NCBI GenBank assembly: GCA_014058105.1
Contig: JACGCM010000146.1
Span: 434,001 to 498,000 of the forward strand
Direction: 5' to 3'
Origin: Kingdonia uniflora
Taxonomy: Eukaryota; Streptophyta; Magnoliopsida; Ranunculales; Circaeasteraceae
DNA: 64,000 nt
The translations under genes were made by a program, and so were the position numbers. Of this stretch, positions 12,209-23,924 are shown one piece after another. Numbering within the stretch: the stretch's first letter is position 1; each line of letters starts with the position of its first letter. The notes beneath the pieces were generated by a model. That model made no database searches and was not told where the DNA came from. It saw only the letters and a program-made list of their open reading frames with translations.

Positions 12209-12264
<56 letters not shown>
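12209..12264. repeat. (AT)n microsatellite, about 28 units
   Basis: An uninterrupted AT dinucleotide run. It lies at the same LTR position where the 3' LTR copy (near 19498-19508) has only about five TA units, so it expanded after LTR synthesis. Confidence 0.95.
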
Positions 12265-12266
<2 letters not shown>

Positions 12267-12435
12267 ATTGCTTCCGCTTCATTCTTTTTACTCTGATGAT
12301 ATTGCTATAGTGAATGACTGAGCTATTTTTTATTAGCAAGGTTATTTGTGGGGGTGAATATTTAGATTCCCCGACCTGCATGCCCTGGATGACATTGTTT
12401 TAGATGCTCTAAGTATTTGAATTTGGGTCATGAAA
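12265..12435 (+). repeat. 5' LTR remnant of the Tekay-like gypsy element
   Basis: About 170 bp match the end of the 3' LTR at 19510-19681: TTGCTTCCGC, TTTTTACTCTGATGATATTG, GATTCCCCGACCT, GCCCTGGATG. It ends GGGTCATGAAA where the 3' copy ends GGGCGTGACA. Upstream of the AT tract the homology stops, so over 90 percent of the LTR is gone. Confidence 0.8.
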
Positions 12436-12439
12436 AACT

Positions 12440-12451
12440 TGGTATCAGAGT
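12440..12451 (+). other. Primer-binding site of the Tekay-like element
   Basis: TGGTATCAGAGT matches the initiator tRNA-Met complement TGGTATCAGAGC at 11 of 12 positions and lies 4 bp after the LTR end. Confidence 0.8.
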
Positions 12452-12588
12452 TGTAGGTTAATTCCTATCTTGTTCTTGCAAATCATATGACGAGTTATTT
12501 TTCTAGACGGAGTTAGGTTGATTCTTTTCGGTTTTATGTATTTTATCAAATTTTCTCTTTTCTAGAGGTGTGTCTTTTGTTTGTATAT

Positions 12589-15500
12589 ATGGCTTGAGGT
12601 AGCAGAGGCAGAGGTCGCATGGTAGGTCGTGGTCGTTGAGGCACTCGTAGAGGTGCACTTACTGATGAGTCGGCGCTCAGTCAGAAGAGCTTGGGATCTG
12701 TTCCTATTGATCAGGATATTCCTCCAACTTTAGTAGTTCCAGAGCAGCCTGGTATTTTACCTATTCTAGTTGATCCCAGTGTTTTAGCAGAGATGAAGCA
12801 GTTTATGAAGAGTTTCACCGCTTATTTCCAGCAGGCCAGAAACCCAGTGGTCAGAGAGTACAATTATCTTGAACAGCTTCAGAAGCATAAACATTCAATT
12901 TTTTCTAGCACGACGGTTCTATCCGAGGTAGAGACATAGTTCAAGTCTATTGAGAAGACTCTAAACGCGATGAAATGTCAGGATGATCAGCGGGTGACGC
13001 TTACGACTTATCTTTTACAGGGTGAGGCAGATCACTAGTGGGATACAGCCAAGATGACTATTGTAGAGACTCCAGTGCTTTGGGCATCTTTTCAAGATCG
13101 ATTCTTCAAGCAGTATTTTCCTCAGAGTTACAGGGATGCATCTATCTCAGAGTTCTACATACTTGAGCAGGGAGATATGAGTATATTTATGTATGATCAG
13201 CGATTCAAAAAACTCTCTCGGAATGTTATGTTTATTGTTCAGGATGAGGAACAGCGCAGGATGAAATTTTTGAAGGGTCTTTGTCCATACTTTAGGAGGC
13301 TTTTGATTGCTTCGGGGGCTAGTTTGCATGGAGAGGTTTTGTCTAAAGCTTTGGCATTAGAGCAGAACGATGTGGAGGATCACAAGTCCAAGGACTTAAA
13401 GAATCAAGTGAAATAGGATCAGAGACTCGATAAGGGCAAAACAGTTCAGACTCTGTATGGGAACTTGGGTTTCAAGAGACAGAAGTTTGGTATTACTGAT
13501 TGTGCTCCTGCTAGAGTTAGGGGAGGAAAACTTGCTTTTGGTACATGTTGGAACTGCAGGGAGAAAGGGCACTCTAAGAAGTTTTGTCCTAAGCTAGACA
13601 AAGGACCTCATCCATTACAACAATTTCAGGGTCCCATTGGTCACCAGCCGCGAACACAGCAGATTCAACTGTTTCAGCAGAGACATTTTCAGGGTCCACA
13701 GAGTTGGCAGATTTTTTCTTATCCTCTGGGTGGACAAAGACAACAGCATCTGAGTTAGCAGTAGGGCCAGGGTCAGGGCCATGGGCAGGGCAAGATGTAC
13801 GCAGTTGGGAGATGAGGTGCACACGTCGCTCCACCTGTGGCGGAAGGTACGATTCATATTTCTTATTCGTTTGCTAGAGTTATTTTTGATCCTGGTGCAT
13901 CGCATTCATTCATTTCATAGATTTTTCTTTGTTCTATTGGATTTGAGTCTTCCTTATTGTTAGATGAGATTTCTGTGGGAACGTCGCTAGATACTTCGGT
14001 GTCAATTTCTCATATTTGTAAGGATTGCCCGATAATTGTTTGTGGTCACGTCCTTTCAGCAAACTTGTTAGTACTACCGATGCAAAAGTTTGACATTATC
14101 CTGGGTATAGATTGGTTGTCGACGCATCGAGTTAATTTAGACTATTTTGAACGGTCGACTACTTTCAATATCCCTGGGGAGAAGCGATTCGCATTTTCTA
14201 GTCAGAACCTGCGCGGTCAGGAGACGACTTGTTGGTATTCTTAGAGTTAGAATCTTCCAGTGTCGATGTTAGTTCTATTCTGGTCGTGTGTAACTTTTCA
14301 GATGTTTTCCAGATGATACCCAGTTTGCCACCGGCGAGAGAGATTGATTTTAGTATAGATCTTTTACCAGGTACAACTCCGATTTCTAAGGCTCCTTATC
14401 GTATGGCACCAGTTGAGCTGATGGAATTATATGATCAGATATTTGAGTTGATGGATCTGAAGTTTATCCGGCCGAGTACTTTACCGTGGAGCGCTCCAGT
14501 ATTATTTGCTAAGAAGAAGGATGGGTCTATGCGTCTTTGTATCGACTACGCAAGTTGAACAAAGTCACAATCAAGAATAAGTATCCCCTACCTAGGATCG
14601 AGGACTTGTTTTACTAGCCTTGGGGAGCACAATTCTTTTCAAAGATTAATCGCAGATTGGGTTACCATCAGCTAAGAATAAAAAAGGTTATTTCTAAGAT
14701 GGCGTTTAGGACACGTTATGGGCACTACGAATTTCAGGTTATGTCGTTTGGATTGACGAATGTCCCTGCAGCTTTTATGGATTTGATGAATAGAGTCTAT
14801 CATCCTTATCTAGACCGGTTTGTTATTGTGTTCATAGATGACATTCTCATTTATTCGAAGACCGAGGCCGAGCATGAGGAATACTTTAGAATTGCATTAC
14901 AGAACTTGCGGGAGAACGAGTTGTTTGTTAAGTTCGAGAAGTATGATTTTTGGAAGAAAGAGGTGAAATTTCTTGGGCACGCTGTATCTAAGGATGGCAT
15001 TGCAGTGGATCCTTCTAAGGTTGAGGCCGTTACAGATTGGGTTCAGCCGACTAATTTTGCAGAGATACGCAGTTTTCTAGGTTTTGGTGGGTATTATCGT
15101 AGATTCATCGTGGGATTTTCTCGGATTGCAGCTCCGTTGACTTGTTTTGGCTCAAAAGGATATTAGATTTGTTTGGGATGACAGGTGCGATTTGGCATTC
15201 GCAGAGTTGAAGAAGAGGTTAACTACAGCTCCAGTTCTTATTGTTCCTTCCAGCGGGCAGAAATATATGGTTTACAGCGATGCGTCACTCAGCGGACTTG
15301 GTTGTGTGTTGATGCAGGAAGGAAATGTTTTGCTTATGCCTCTAGATAACTTAAGGTGCACGAGAGGAACTATCCTACTCATGAACTTGAGTTGGAAGCC
15401 GTGGTATTTGCTTTAAAGATTTGGCGACATTATCTTTACGGGGAGAGGTTTGAGCTCTTTTCGGATCATAAGAGTTTGAGATACTTTTTCTCTCAGAAGG

Positions 15501-17160
15501 AGTTGAATATGAGGTAGCGCAGATGGATGGAATTCTTGAAATATTATTATGTTGACTTGCAACATCACCCAAGGAAGGCAAATGTGGTGGCTGACGCTTT
15601 GAGCCGCTTGCCTAGGAGATTTCTTGCTCGTCTCATGATTCGTGAATGGTTGTTGCTTCGCGATATAACAGAATCAGGGGTAAGTTTATTTTCACAGGGT
15701 ACCGGTGGTTTCATTGCTAATTTGAGAGTTCAACCGTCTTTGATTTCTTGGATTATGGAAGCTCAGCAGCAGGATGCAGAGTTACAGTCTTGGGCTTCAG
15801 ATGATAGCAGACCTGATTAGACAGTTAGTTCAGATAGTAGTATCAGATACAGGGGAAGATTATGTATGCCAAATTTAGAGGTATTAAAGCATGATATTTA
15901 GAGCGAGGCTCACGACTCTAGGTATACTATCATTTAGGCAGTACAAATATGTACCAGGACTTAAAGAGGCATTATTGGTGGGCCAACATGAAGCAAGGAT
16001 AGCTGAGTTTGTTTCCAAGTGTCTTACATGTCAGCAGGTAAAATCCGAGCACCAGAAACTAGCGGGGCAACTTAAACCTTTACAGATTCCAGAGTGGAAG
16101 TGGAAATATGTGACTATGGATTTCATTTTGGGATTACCGTGGACGAAGAGAAATCATGATTCGATTTGGGTAATTGTTGACCGATTGACCAAGTCTGCTT
16201 ATTTTATTTCGGTTCGCAAGACTTTGACCCTAGAGGGGCTGAGCAGGTTGTACGTAAAAGAGATAGTGCGATTGCATGGAGTACCTATGTCTATAGTATC
16301 ATATTGAGATGCCAGGTTTACCGGCAAATTTGGAAAAGGTTTTCAGCGAGCTATGGACACTTGATTGGATTTTTGCACGGTATTTCACCCCCAGACCGAT
16401 GGTCAGATATAGAGAGTTAACCAGATTCTTGAAGACATGCTTCGGGCTTTTGTGTGTTGAACTTCAAGGGTAGTTGGGATGAGCATTTACCGGGGCGGAG
16501 TTGGCATTTAATAACAGTTTCCAGTCGAGCATTGGTATGGCACCTTATGAGGCTTTGTATGGTAGACCGTGCAGATCGCCACTGAGTTTGGTAAAGGTTG
16601 GTGAGTATAGTTTATGGGTTGGTAAATAGAGTTTGTCAAAGTTTACTAAGCTATTTCTACTATTAGGGATCGGTTACGTACAACATAGAGTCGACAAAAG
16701 AGTTATGCTGACATTCGCATGAGACTGTTAGAGTTTGAGATTGGTGATCACATTTTACTGAAGGTTTCTCCGATAAAGGGCGTGATGCATTTCAGTAAGA
16801 AAGGATAGTTGGCTCCGAGATCATTGGACCTTTTGAGATTCTTGCCAGAGTTGGAGAGTTGGCTTACCGTTTGGCATTGCCGCCATAACTGGATAGAGTT
16901 CAGAATGTGTTTTACGTTTCTATGATGAGGAAGTATGAGTGGGATCCTACTCATGTCATTGATTGGGCACCCTTAGAGGTTCAGGAAGATGCCTCGTTTG
17001 TGGAACATCCGTGTGTATTTTGGACCGAGAGGATAAGGTTCTGCGTAGAAAGGTTATTCCTTTTGTAAAGGTTCAATGGAGTCACCATGAACTTAGCGAG
17101 GCTTCTTGGGAGTTAGAGGCGGAGGTGAGGGATCGTTATCCACACTTGTTCTCTGATTGA
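12589..17160 (+). pseudogene. Ty3/gypsy gag-pol, Tekay-like chromovirus, decayed
   Basis: Domains are in canonical order. Gag runs from an Arg/Gly-rich start (12589) through the capsid region to a CCHC knuckle CWNCREKGHSKKFC (about 13546). A protease-like DPGASHSFIS (about 13888) has Pro where Ser or Thr is usual. Reverse transcriptase follows at 14340-15150, with catalytic [12 protein letters not shown] intact, then RNase H (VYSDASLSGLGCVL, about 15275). Integrase has CLTCQQVK (about 16020), MDFILGLPW and a later DARF. The C-terminus is VQWSHHELSEASWELE...RYPHLF. Gag carries at least six in-frame stops and pol shifts frame about five times, so it cannot make protein. The integrase block and RYPHLF-type end suggest the Tekay/Del lineage. 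Confidence 0.85.
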
Positions 17161-17189
17161 GGTATGTAGAACTTTGAGGACAAAATTTC

Positions 17190-17206
17190 TTTTTAGGAGG
17201 GCAGAC
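17190..17206 (+). other. Polypurine tract of the Tekay-like element
   Basis: TTTTTAGGAGGGCAGAC lies 30 bp after the gag-pol stop and directly before the LTR. Its position matches the plus-strand primer of plant gypsy elements. The tract is slightly interrupted by C. Confidence 0.6.
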
Positions 17207-19681
17207 GGTAGTGACCCGGATTTTTTTTTTTTTTTATATTTTATTATCCATCATATTACCATTCATCATACATTTTCTTCTTATGCATTATCAGGGCCAT
17301 GAGTTCTTCTATATTAATTTTTTGTGTTTCGGTGGTTTCGATGTTTATTGGGCGAGGAGGTTGTGTTGGGGTTTTGGAAGCCGGTGGTTGGCTTGGTGGA
17401 GGCGTGTTGTTGTTGTTGTTGTTTTATGTTGTTGTGTGGTATATGATCCACGAGGGATCTGAGGATTTTTAAGGTTTTTGTCAGTATTCGCTCGAGGGAA
17501 TCTTTTGGGTTTTTTTAGTTTTTTGAGTTTTTACCTATTGTATCGAACAGACTCGTTTCTGTTCGAATACATTTCTATCTGCTTTGTTTTATTCGAACAG
17601 ACTTATTCCTATTAGAATAGATTTTTAACTGTTTCATTTTATTCGAACAACACCATTGCAATTCAAATATATTTCTTTCTGTTTGGTTCTGTTCGAACAA
17701 GCCCTTTCCTGTTCGAATAGACTTCTACCTGCTTTGTTTAGTTCGAATAGAAAAATCTTCTGCTCGAACAGAGGCGTGCTTGGATAACCAGGTTGGGTCT
17801 TTTCACCCGATTCTTTATCGATGATCCCTTCCTCAAGATGGGTGCTGCTCTTAGGTTTAATCCCCAATTTCATTTCATTCTCTCTCTCGAATTCATCACT
17901 CTCTCTCTCTCACTCTCTCACTCACTCTCCAAATTTGAATCCTCTCCTCTCTTGCTCCTCCTTTGCGATCGTTGTCGGGTTGATCTTCGCCACTTCTCTC
18001 GGTGAATAATTTCCCTATTCCTTTCTGTATCGTTGATTTGATTTCATTTTAGGGTTTGTGTTTGGGGCGATTGTTGAATTGCGGAGTTATGGTTATTGCA
18101 GGTGCTGGGTTGATTGTGTGGGTTTGGATGTTGGCCTGCGGTGTCAAGTTTTGGTTGTCCTGTGATTATTGGATCTACGGTTCGTGTTAGGCGAGTGTCC
18201 CTTCCTTGCTAATTATCTTTACTAGTTCAATTAGTGCTGGTTAGAGTGTTATGCATTGCCATTTGGGTGTTTGTGATATAGCTGTAGACTATATTGTTTC
18301 TTCAGTAGTAGTTGTTAATTCAGGTTGTTTCCTATGGTTAGGCATGTAGAGTTATGTTTCTCTTTTTCTTTTAGGAACTTGAGCAGTGTGGTATTCTCAT
18401 GGCTTTGTCCTTAAATACTGTATTTCCGTCTTATAGAGACTGATGTTGTTGGATATTGTGACTGGTGGTCACTGTTCATCTATGTTAGGATTGTTTTCCA
18501 TCCTCTGAGGCAGGTGGTTATCCTATGTGTGTGCTAGCCATGTTGGGGCAGTTGCGTTAGGATTGTCTACCTTCTCTCAGACAGGGGGTTATCCTATGTA
18601 TGTTGGCCGTGTCGGCGGCTATTATATTTTAATCGTTGGGATCCGTTTGCAGTGTGGGTTCTTATATTCTTTTAACTTAACGGGGTCAGATACATAACAA
18701 AGCTCTACATCGGCTGACCCTCGATAAGACCTAGGATTCCTACATCATATTGATATAGTAGGTAAAGTTTGGGCTGGACACTATTATATCTATTACCCAT
18801 CCGGGAATGTGGAATGGTATGAGACAGTTTCCTCAGGTACCTGACTTATTTTCCATGAGGCTGAAATCCCTTGGAATAAGTGAAATAAAGTCCGGACGTT
18901 GGCTCCGTGGTTCCAAATCCTGGAACACTCTGATCAAGTGATAAATCTTTCAGCGTGGTCGAGCGGGTAACCCTTTGTATCCAATTAAGATCTTTTAAGG
19001 TTAGTATGCATTAGCGGTTCATCAACCCATATATCCATTATAGAGCCTAGTTAGTTGGTTTTGCACATCATAAGCATCCACATTAGGACAATTCTTGAAT
19101 CATATCATATCATAGCATATCAGCATATCCTAGCATCAATATATATATTTATGTTCCTCTTCTCTTATCCATTCTTACTATATTCCTTGCTCTACTGTTC
19201 ACTTATATATTACTGTGGTTTTAACATCTTATATCTCATTCACCTCTTCCTCTTCGTCTGCACCGTTTTATTAGTAGGTTATTTTGCTTTGTTGGGCATT
19301 AGTGAGCCATGGTTTTGCTCACTCACGTATTTTTCCCCCTTTCAGAGGGTGAGTAGTTGCTAGTTTTGTTGAGGGTTTCAGCTATGTTGGATCCAGTTTT
19401 GCAGTTGCAGATCCGTTCTTGTTGTAGTATTTCTTGTATGATCTTAGCTTTTGATGCTGTACATTATCGAGATATTGTAATGATATTTCAGTTTGATATA
19501 TATATATCTATTGCTTCCGCATCATTCTTTTTACTCTGATGATATTGCTATAGTGAATGACTGAGCTATTTCCTATTAGCAAGGTTATTTTGTGAGGGCG
19601 AATCTATGGATTCCCCGACCTACACGCCCTGGATGTCATTGCTTTAGATATGGTCTAAGTATTGGAATTTGGGGCGTGACA
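17207..19681 (+). repeat. 3' LTR of the Tekay-like element (2475 bp)
   Basis: The start GGTAGTGACCCGG aligns with TGTAATGACCC of the solo LTR at 32935, so the first base has mutated from T to G. It ends GGGGCGTGACA. It contains CTCT-rich leader sequence near 17878-17935, GAGTGTCCCTTCC near 18190 and an array of TTCGAA/TTCGAATA motifs at 17550-17770. The 5' LTR copy is truncated, so no insertion age can be estimated from whole LTRs. Confidence 0.8.
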
Positions 19682-20455
19682 CTTCATTAGCTCTATACAA
19701 TAAAAAAATATCTCTTAAACTCACTAAACTCAATTGAGCTTTGCCATCTAAAAAATTCTTTTAACTTCAAAATAATAACAAAACTCTTTTATTCGATGAT
19801 GTGGATTTTAAGCTGTCAAAGTCTACAATATTGTTTGAATCATGATGATTAAATCTACGAGCACTTTACATTCAAAACACAAATATAAACGAAGATGACA
19901 ATAAGAATTTTACGTAGTCGGTCCCACCGTTATGCGGTAAACAAGTTAGTAAATTAAAAGAATAGAAAATTTTGCTCTTTCCACTGCGATTAGGATTCGT
20001 TATGGGATCAATGGAAATAATGTCCAGTTCACGCTAAGGCGCTTCAAGTTTTGATATTAGGTAAGCGATTATGCTTTCTCTCTCTTGCACTTTATGCTCT
20101 GTGATTTTTGTGGCGGGGGGTCATGTGATTAAATTTGGAATTTGGGTTAAGTTTTTTGTGAAGTTTGGTTTGTGTTTGTGGTGTGATTTTCTCCCAAATT
20201 TGAAGTGTAATACTTTGATTATCAGCAGATTCCTGAATTTACTTGTGCGAACCACACTGATTTGGGGTTTGTTTTCGGGCATCATCCTCGATTGATTTAA
20301 TTAAGGTTCTATTTGGTGTTCTTATAATTAAGGTATTTTGATTTAAACTGCTTTATCTTGGTCGTCTCATATTCTTTTTGGGTATGCGGTAGTATGAATT
20401 GATTAAAGATTGCACTTTGGTTTACTTTAACATTTGTGTTTGGGGTTCTATGAAT
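19682..20455. other. Spacer between two gypsy elements, no gene recognised
   Basis: It contains a possible splice-donor context (ATTAGGTAAGCG near 20057) and a short frame at 20071-20295 without known motifs. It could be remnant host or older retroelement sequence. Nothing in it can be named. Confidence 0.4.
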
Positions 20456-20926
20456 TGTTAATCCACAATACAAATTGAGAAACCCTAATTAGTAGAAAAG
20501 TACGAAGAACGCACCAATTGGTTGGGAAAATACTTTTTTATAGTTTCAATTGCTCAAATAAATTGATTACAATTAAATTTCTCTTAAGCCCTAAGTCTCT
20601 CTCTCAAAACTTTGATTGATCTAACATCATGAAAACTTGCCTAGCCTTGCCCCTTTATAAGGGTTACAAGTTATTAGTTACAAAATAGGATAAATATGCC
20701 TTGAAACTCCTAAATAATAGGCTGAATCACACCTCTATTCGAGCTGAAAAAGTCTTTGTTCGAACAAAAAAAAAATATTCGGACAGACATTAATGTATTC
20801 GAATAAAACAACTCAGATGCCTATTTATTCAAATAGACTTAAAAGTCTGTTCGAATAGAGCTTAAGTCGTTCGAACGACTCCAAATATCGTTCAAACGAC
20901 TTAGAAAAAAAGACCTAAAACGACCA
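20456..20926 (-). repeat. LTR (3' in element orientation) of the minus-strand gypsy element
   Basis: About 471 bp match 23451-23924 throughout (ACCAATTGGTTGGGAAAAT, AACTTTGATTGATCT, CCTAAAACGACC). On the minus strand it starts TGGTCGTTTT and ends GGATTAACA, so TG...CA termini are present. It carries many TTCGAA-type motifs. Confidence 0.85.
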
Positions 20927-21049
20927 AGATCCTCCTGGATCACGGCTCTCCCCTTTAGGGGCTTGAGCTCCTGCTTAAACTAGAACTGGAGATGTGGGAA
21001 AGTGGTTGTGTCCATTTCTCTGTTGTACCACTACTTCGACTTTCTAGGT

Positions 21050-23280
21050 AGTTGACCCTTTTTCCCCACTCGGAACGACTCAATACTACCCCATGTTGTA
21101 GCATGAACCATCCTCTCTAGAAACCATCCTCCTACAATGGATCGTCTCTTTCCATCCATAAGTCATCTACTGACAGTAGACAAATATCAATTGTAGAGTC
21201 TTCATCTAAAATAGACGGCTCAAACAACTTCAAATCTAAATGAGTCTGCTTAACCCCAAAATTATGGGCAACCCAAGTAAAATGAGCCTCTCTAATCCAA
21301 TGCAAATGGTCGTCCCCCTTAGGAGCACATAGAAGAGTACCCCTGGAGAATAGACCATCATGCAATTAATTTACACGTGTCTTACCTTGCAACAACTTTA
21401 GGCAGACCACACTATGCCCCTTGGGATCATCGTATCTTGCAACATACTTTGATAGAATAATAGGTTGTATCTGCATGGCTACCAACATAGTGGAAGTAGT
21501 TGGTAATGGGCGTCGAGATAACCTATCAACCATTTTTTTGTCCACTCCCATCTTATACTAAATAATCAAAGGGAATTGTAGAAGATACGACATCACTTTC
21601 ATCTGGCGAGCTTGCTATAGCTTGGATCGTGAAGCTAAAAACTAGAACGGTCTATGATCAGAATATACCACAGCCTCCTCGAGCAACTTCCTCATGTTGG
21701 TTTGTTGCTTATAAGATGCTGTCATTATAGACAACACGCTAGCCGACGTACCCTCTTTAACTGGTCGTACCAATAACACAAATTTATCGCTCGCATTAAC
21801 CAACCTTTTCAACTGAGTCGCTGTTACTAAATTATTTGTGGTGACATGCTCCTTATAAGCATTAATATGGAACTCTTTTCCCTCCTTCACAAGATGATAC
21901 TTGCGACCTCTACGGTAATGAATCGCATCTCGGTCCCAATGATAAGGGCTACCCAAGATGACCTGAAACACATCTAAAGGAACCACCTCAAGCGTCACCT
22001 CGTCAATAAACCATTCAATGATCACAAGCTTGAATGTCCACTGCTTCGTGATTATCAAATCTACATCTTTCTAAATCCACCCCAAACCATACGCTTTAGG
22101 ATAAGCTATACTAAACATACCCATCTTCTTCACCATTGCCTCAGAAATAAAACTTTTTCGACTACCCGGATCAACAATGGCCTCGACTAAGCTCTGGTTC
22201 ATCTTAATGCTGACATGAAAAAGTTTTTCACGACTCTCCTCCATGGTTACGAAAGACTGCTAAAACATAAGTGTAAGCTTAGGACTCGGTTTATCTAAAT
22301 TTGGGAGGTCAACAACCATTGCGGCTAGTGCATACCTTTCTTTCTTGCTCTTCCCCTTCTTCGGCCTAAGCTCCAGGTGAAGTTTCCAACATTTATCTGA
22401 AATATGCCCACTTTCCTAACAATGATTACAATAATTCTCCATGGACGAAGACCCCTCTCCTTTGGACTATCTCTTATGCTTATTTTCCCAACTTGATTTG
22501 TACCTCGACTTGCTCTTATCGCCTTCTCTGTAACTCATCAAGTACTTACTTTCAATAGCAATTCCCTTCACGATATTGGCCATAGTAAAGAGCTTCAACT
22601 CTCTTCTAATGAACTCCGACAAACTCCCCATTTACTTTATGAACACCTTTATACTCATCCACATCAATGTCCAATTCTAACGCCTGGTTATGAAATCCAG
22701 TAGTGTACTCCTGTACGGATTACTCAAACTTTCGGCAAAAATTATGCCATGTGAACCGTCTCTCTTGCTCATACCCAATCGGATAAAATTTCTTTCACAT
22801 TAAAACCTTGAATTCGTTCCAACTTAAACTTCCTACTTTTTGATGCTTCTGATAGGATTTCTACCACGTGAGTAAATGACTTACGAATTTCAATGATGAG
22901 AAACAAATTTTTTGTGAATTGAAGTATTTATAAACAGAAAAATAGGTCTCTAACCTATCTAAAAAGTTATCCAATTTCCCAGCAACGAATTAATCGTTGA
23001 ATACCAGAATTTACATTATAAAATTGATGCGAAGATTACGCAAAAGAGATTTATTGAGTTACCAATACCCGATCGCACCTTGAAGGATTCGTCATAACTA
23101 TAATCGCTATCTATCTCCTCAGTACCCTCGTCTTTATCCTCCTCCGCAACCTCTTTCTTCTTCGAGCGACCTCGCCATTTTACTGAAGAAAAAGCTTTCG
23201 CGAGGTTCGTGAGACGTAATTGTTCTACCAGCCCCCCTAGAATAGTAGTTAGGTCCGAAACTTTCTTTTCCAAAGTCGAG
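21050..23280 (-). pseudogene. Decayed gag-protease plus RNase H/integrase fragment
   Basis: The gag N-terminus near 23273 reads MEKKVSDLTTILGGLVEQL. A CCHC knuckle at about 22440-22400 has one stop inside it (CNHC, then ESGHISDKC). The protease motif VDPGSRKSFIS (about 22175) has the DPGS form. The 138-residue linker at 21642-22058 includes VILGSPYHWDRDAIHYRRG. At 21366-21551 DRLSRRPLPT is the RNase H-integrase junction, and at 21132-21365 LCAPKGDDHLHWIREAH with HFGVKQT-like NFGVKQT is the integrase zinc-finger start. Everything between linker and RNase H end is absent. Confidence 0.75.
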
Positions 23281-23450
23281 AGTCAACCTTAAGAATCGCC
23301 TATCTTCAAATTGGCCTTCTTTTTCAAATTAGGTTTTTGGTGAATTGCCAACTGACTCACTAGCTTCTCTTTCGTTTACTTGAGACAGTCTCGTGTAGAG
23401 ACCATAAACCATAATCACCCCCGAGAATCGTAACTGGAAAACCGATACCA

Positions 23451-23924
23451 CTTAATCCATAATACAAATTAAGAAACCCAAATTTGCATAAGAGTATGAA
23501 GAACACACCAATTGGTTGGGAAAATCCCCTTTTAGAGTTTTAATTGTTCAAATATATCGATTACAATCAAGTTTCTCTCAAGCCCTAAGTCCCTCTCTCA
23601 GAACTTTGATTGATCTAGCATCCTCTAATTTTGTCTAGCCTTACCCCTCTATAACGGTTACAAGCTCCTAGTTATAAGATAAGTCAAATATGCCCTTAAA
23701 CGCCTAACCAATAAGGTGAATCGCCCCTCTTTTCGAATAGAACAAGTCTCTGTTCGAACTGAAAAAGGGCATATTCGGACAAACATTAGTATATTCGAAT
23801 AAAACAACTCAGACGCCTATTTATTCGAATAGACTTAAAAGTCTGTTTGAATAGACCTTAAGTCATTCGAACGTTTCCAAATCTCGTTCGAATGACTTGG
23901 TCAAAAAAACACCTAAAACGACCT
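23451..23924 (-). repeat. LTR (5' in element orientation) of the minus-strand gypsy element
   Basis: About 474 bp, paired with 20456-20926. Its inner end (CTTAATCC) has lost the CA seen in the partner, and its outer end reads CGACCT where the partner has CGACCA. Divergence at many sites indicates an old insertion. Confidence 0.85.

Larger units (their letters stand above)
20456..23924 (-). mobile_element. Internally deleted Ty3/gypsy element with both LTRs
   Basis: About 3.5 kb on the minus strand, bounded by two related ~472 bp LTRs. A primer-like TGGTATCGG (23450 to 23442) abuts the 5' LTR. The order is gag, zinc knuckle, protease, then an RNase H/integrase fragment; the reverse transcriptase is missing. 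No clear target duplication was found. TATGAAT occurs near both ends (20450-20455 and 23946-23952) but not at the LTR boundary on the right. Confidence 0.8.

Noticed and set aside
12103..12381. ORFs with Ile-Tyr repeats
   Set aside because: They are translations of the AT microsatellite on both strands.
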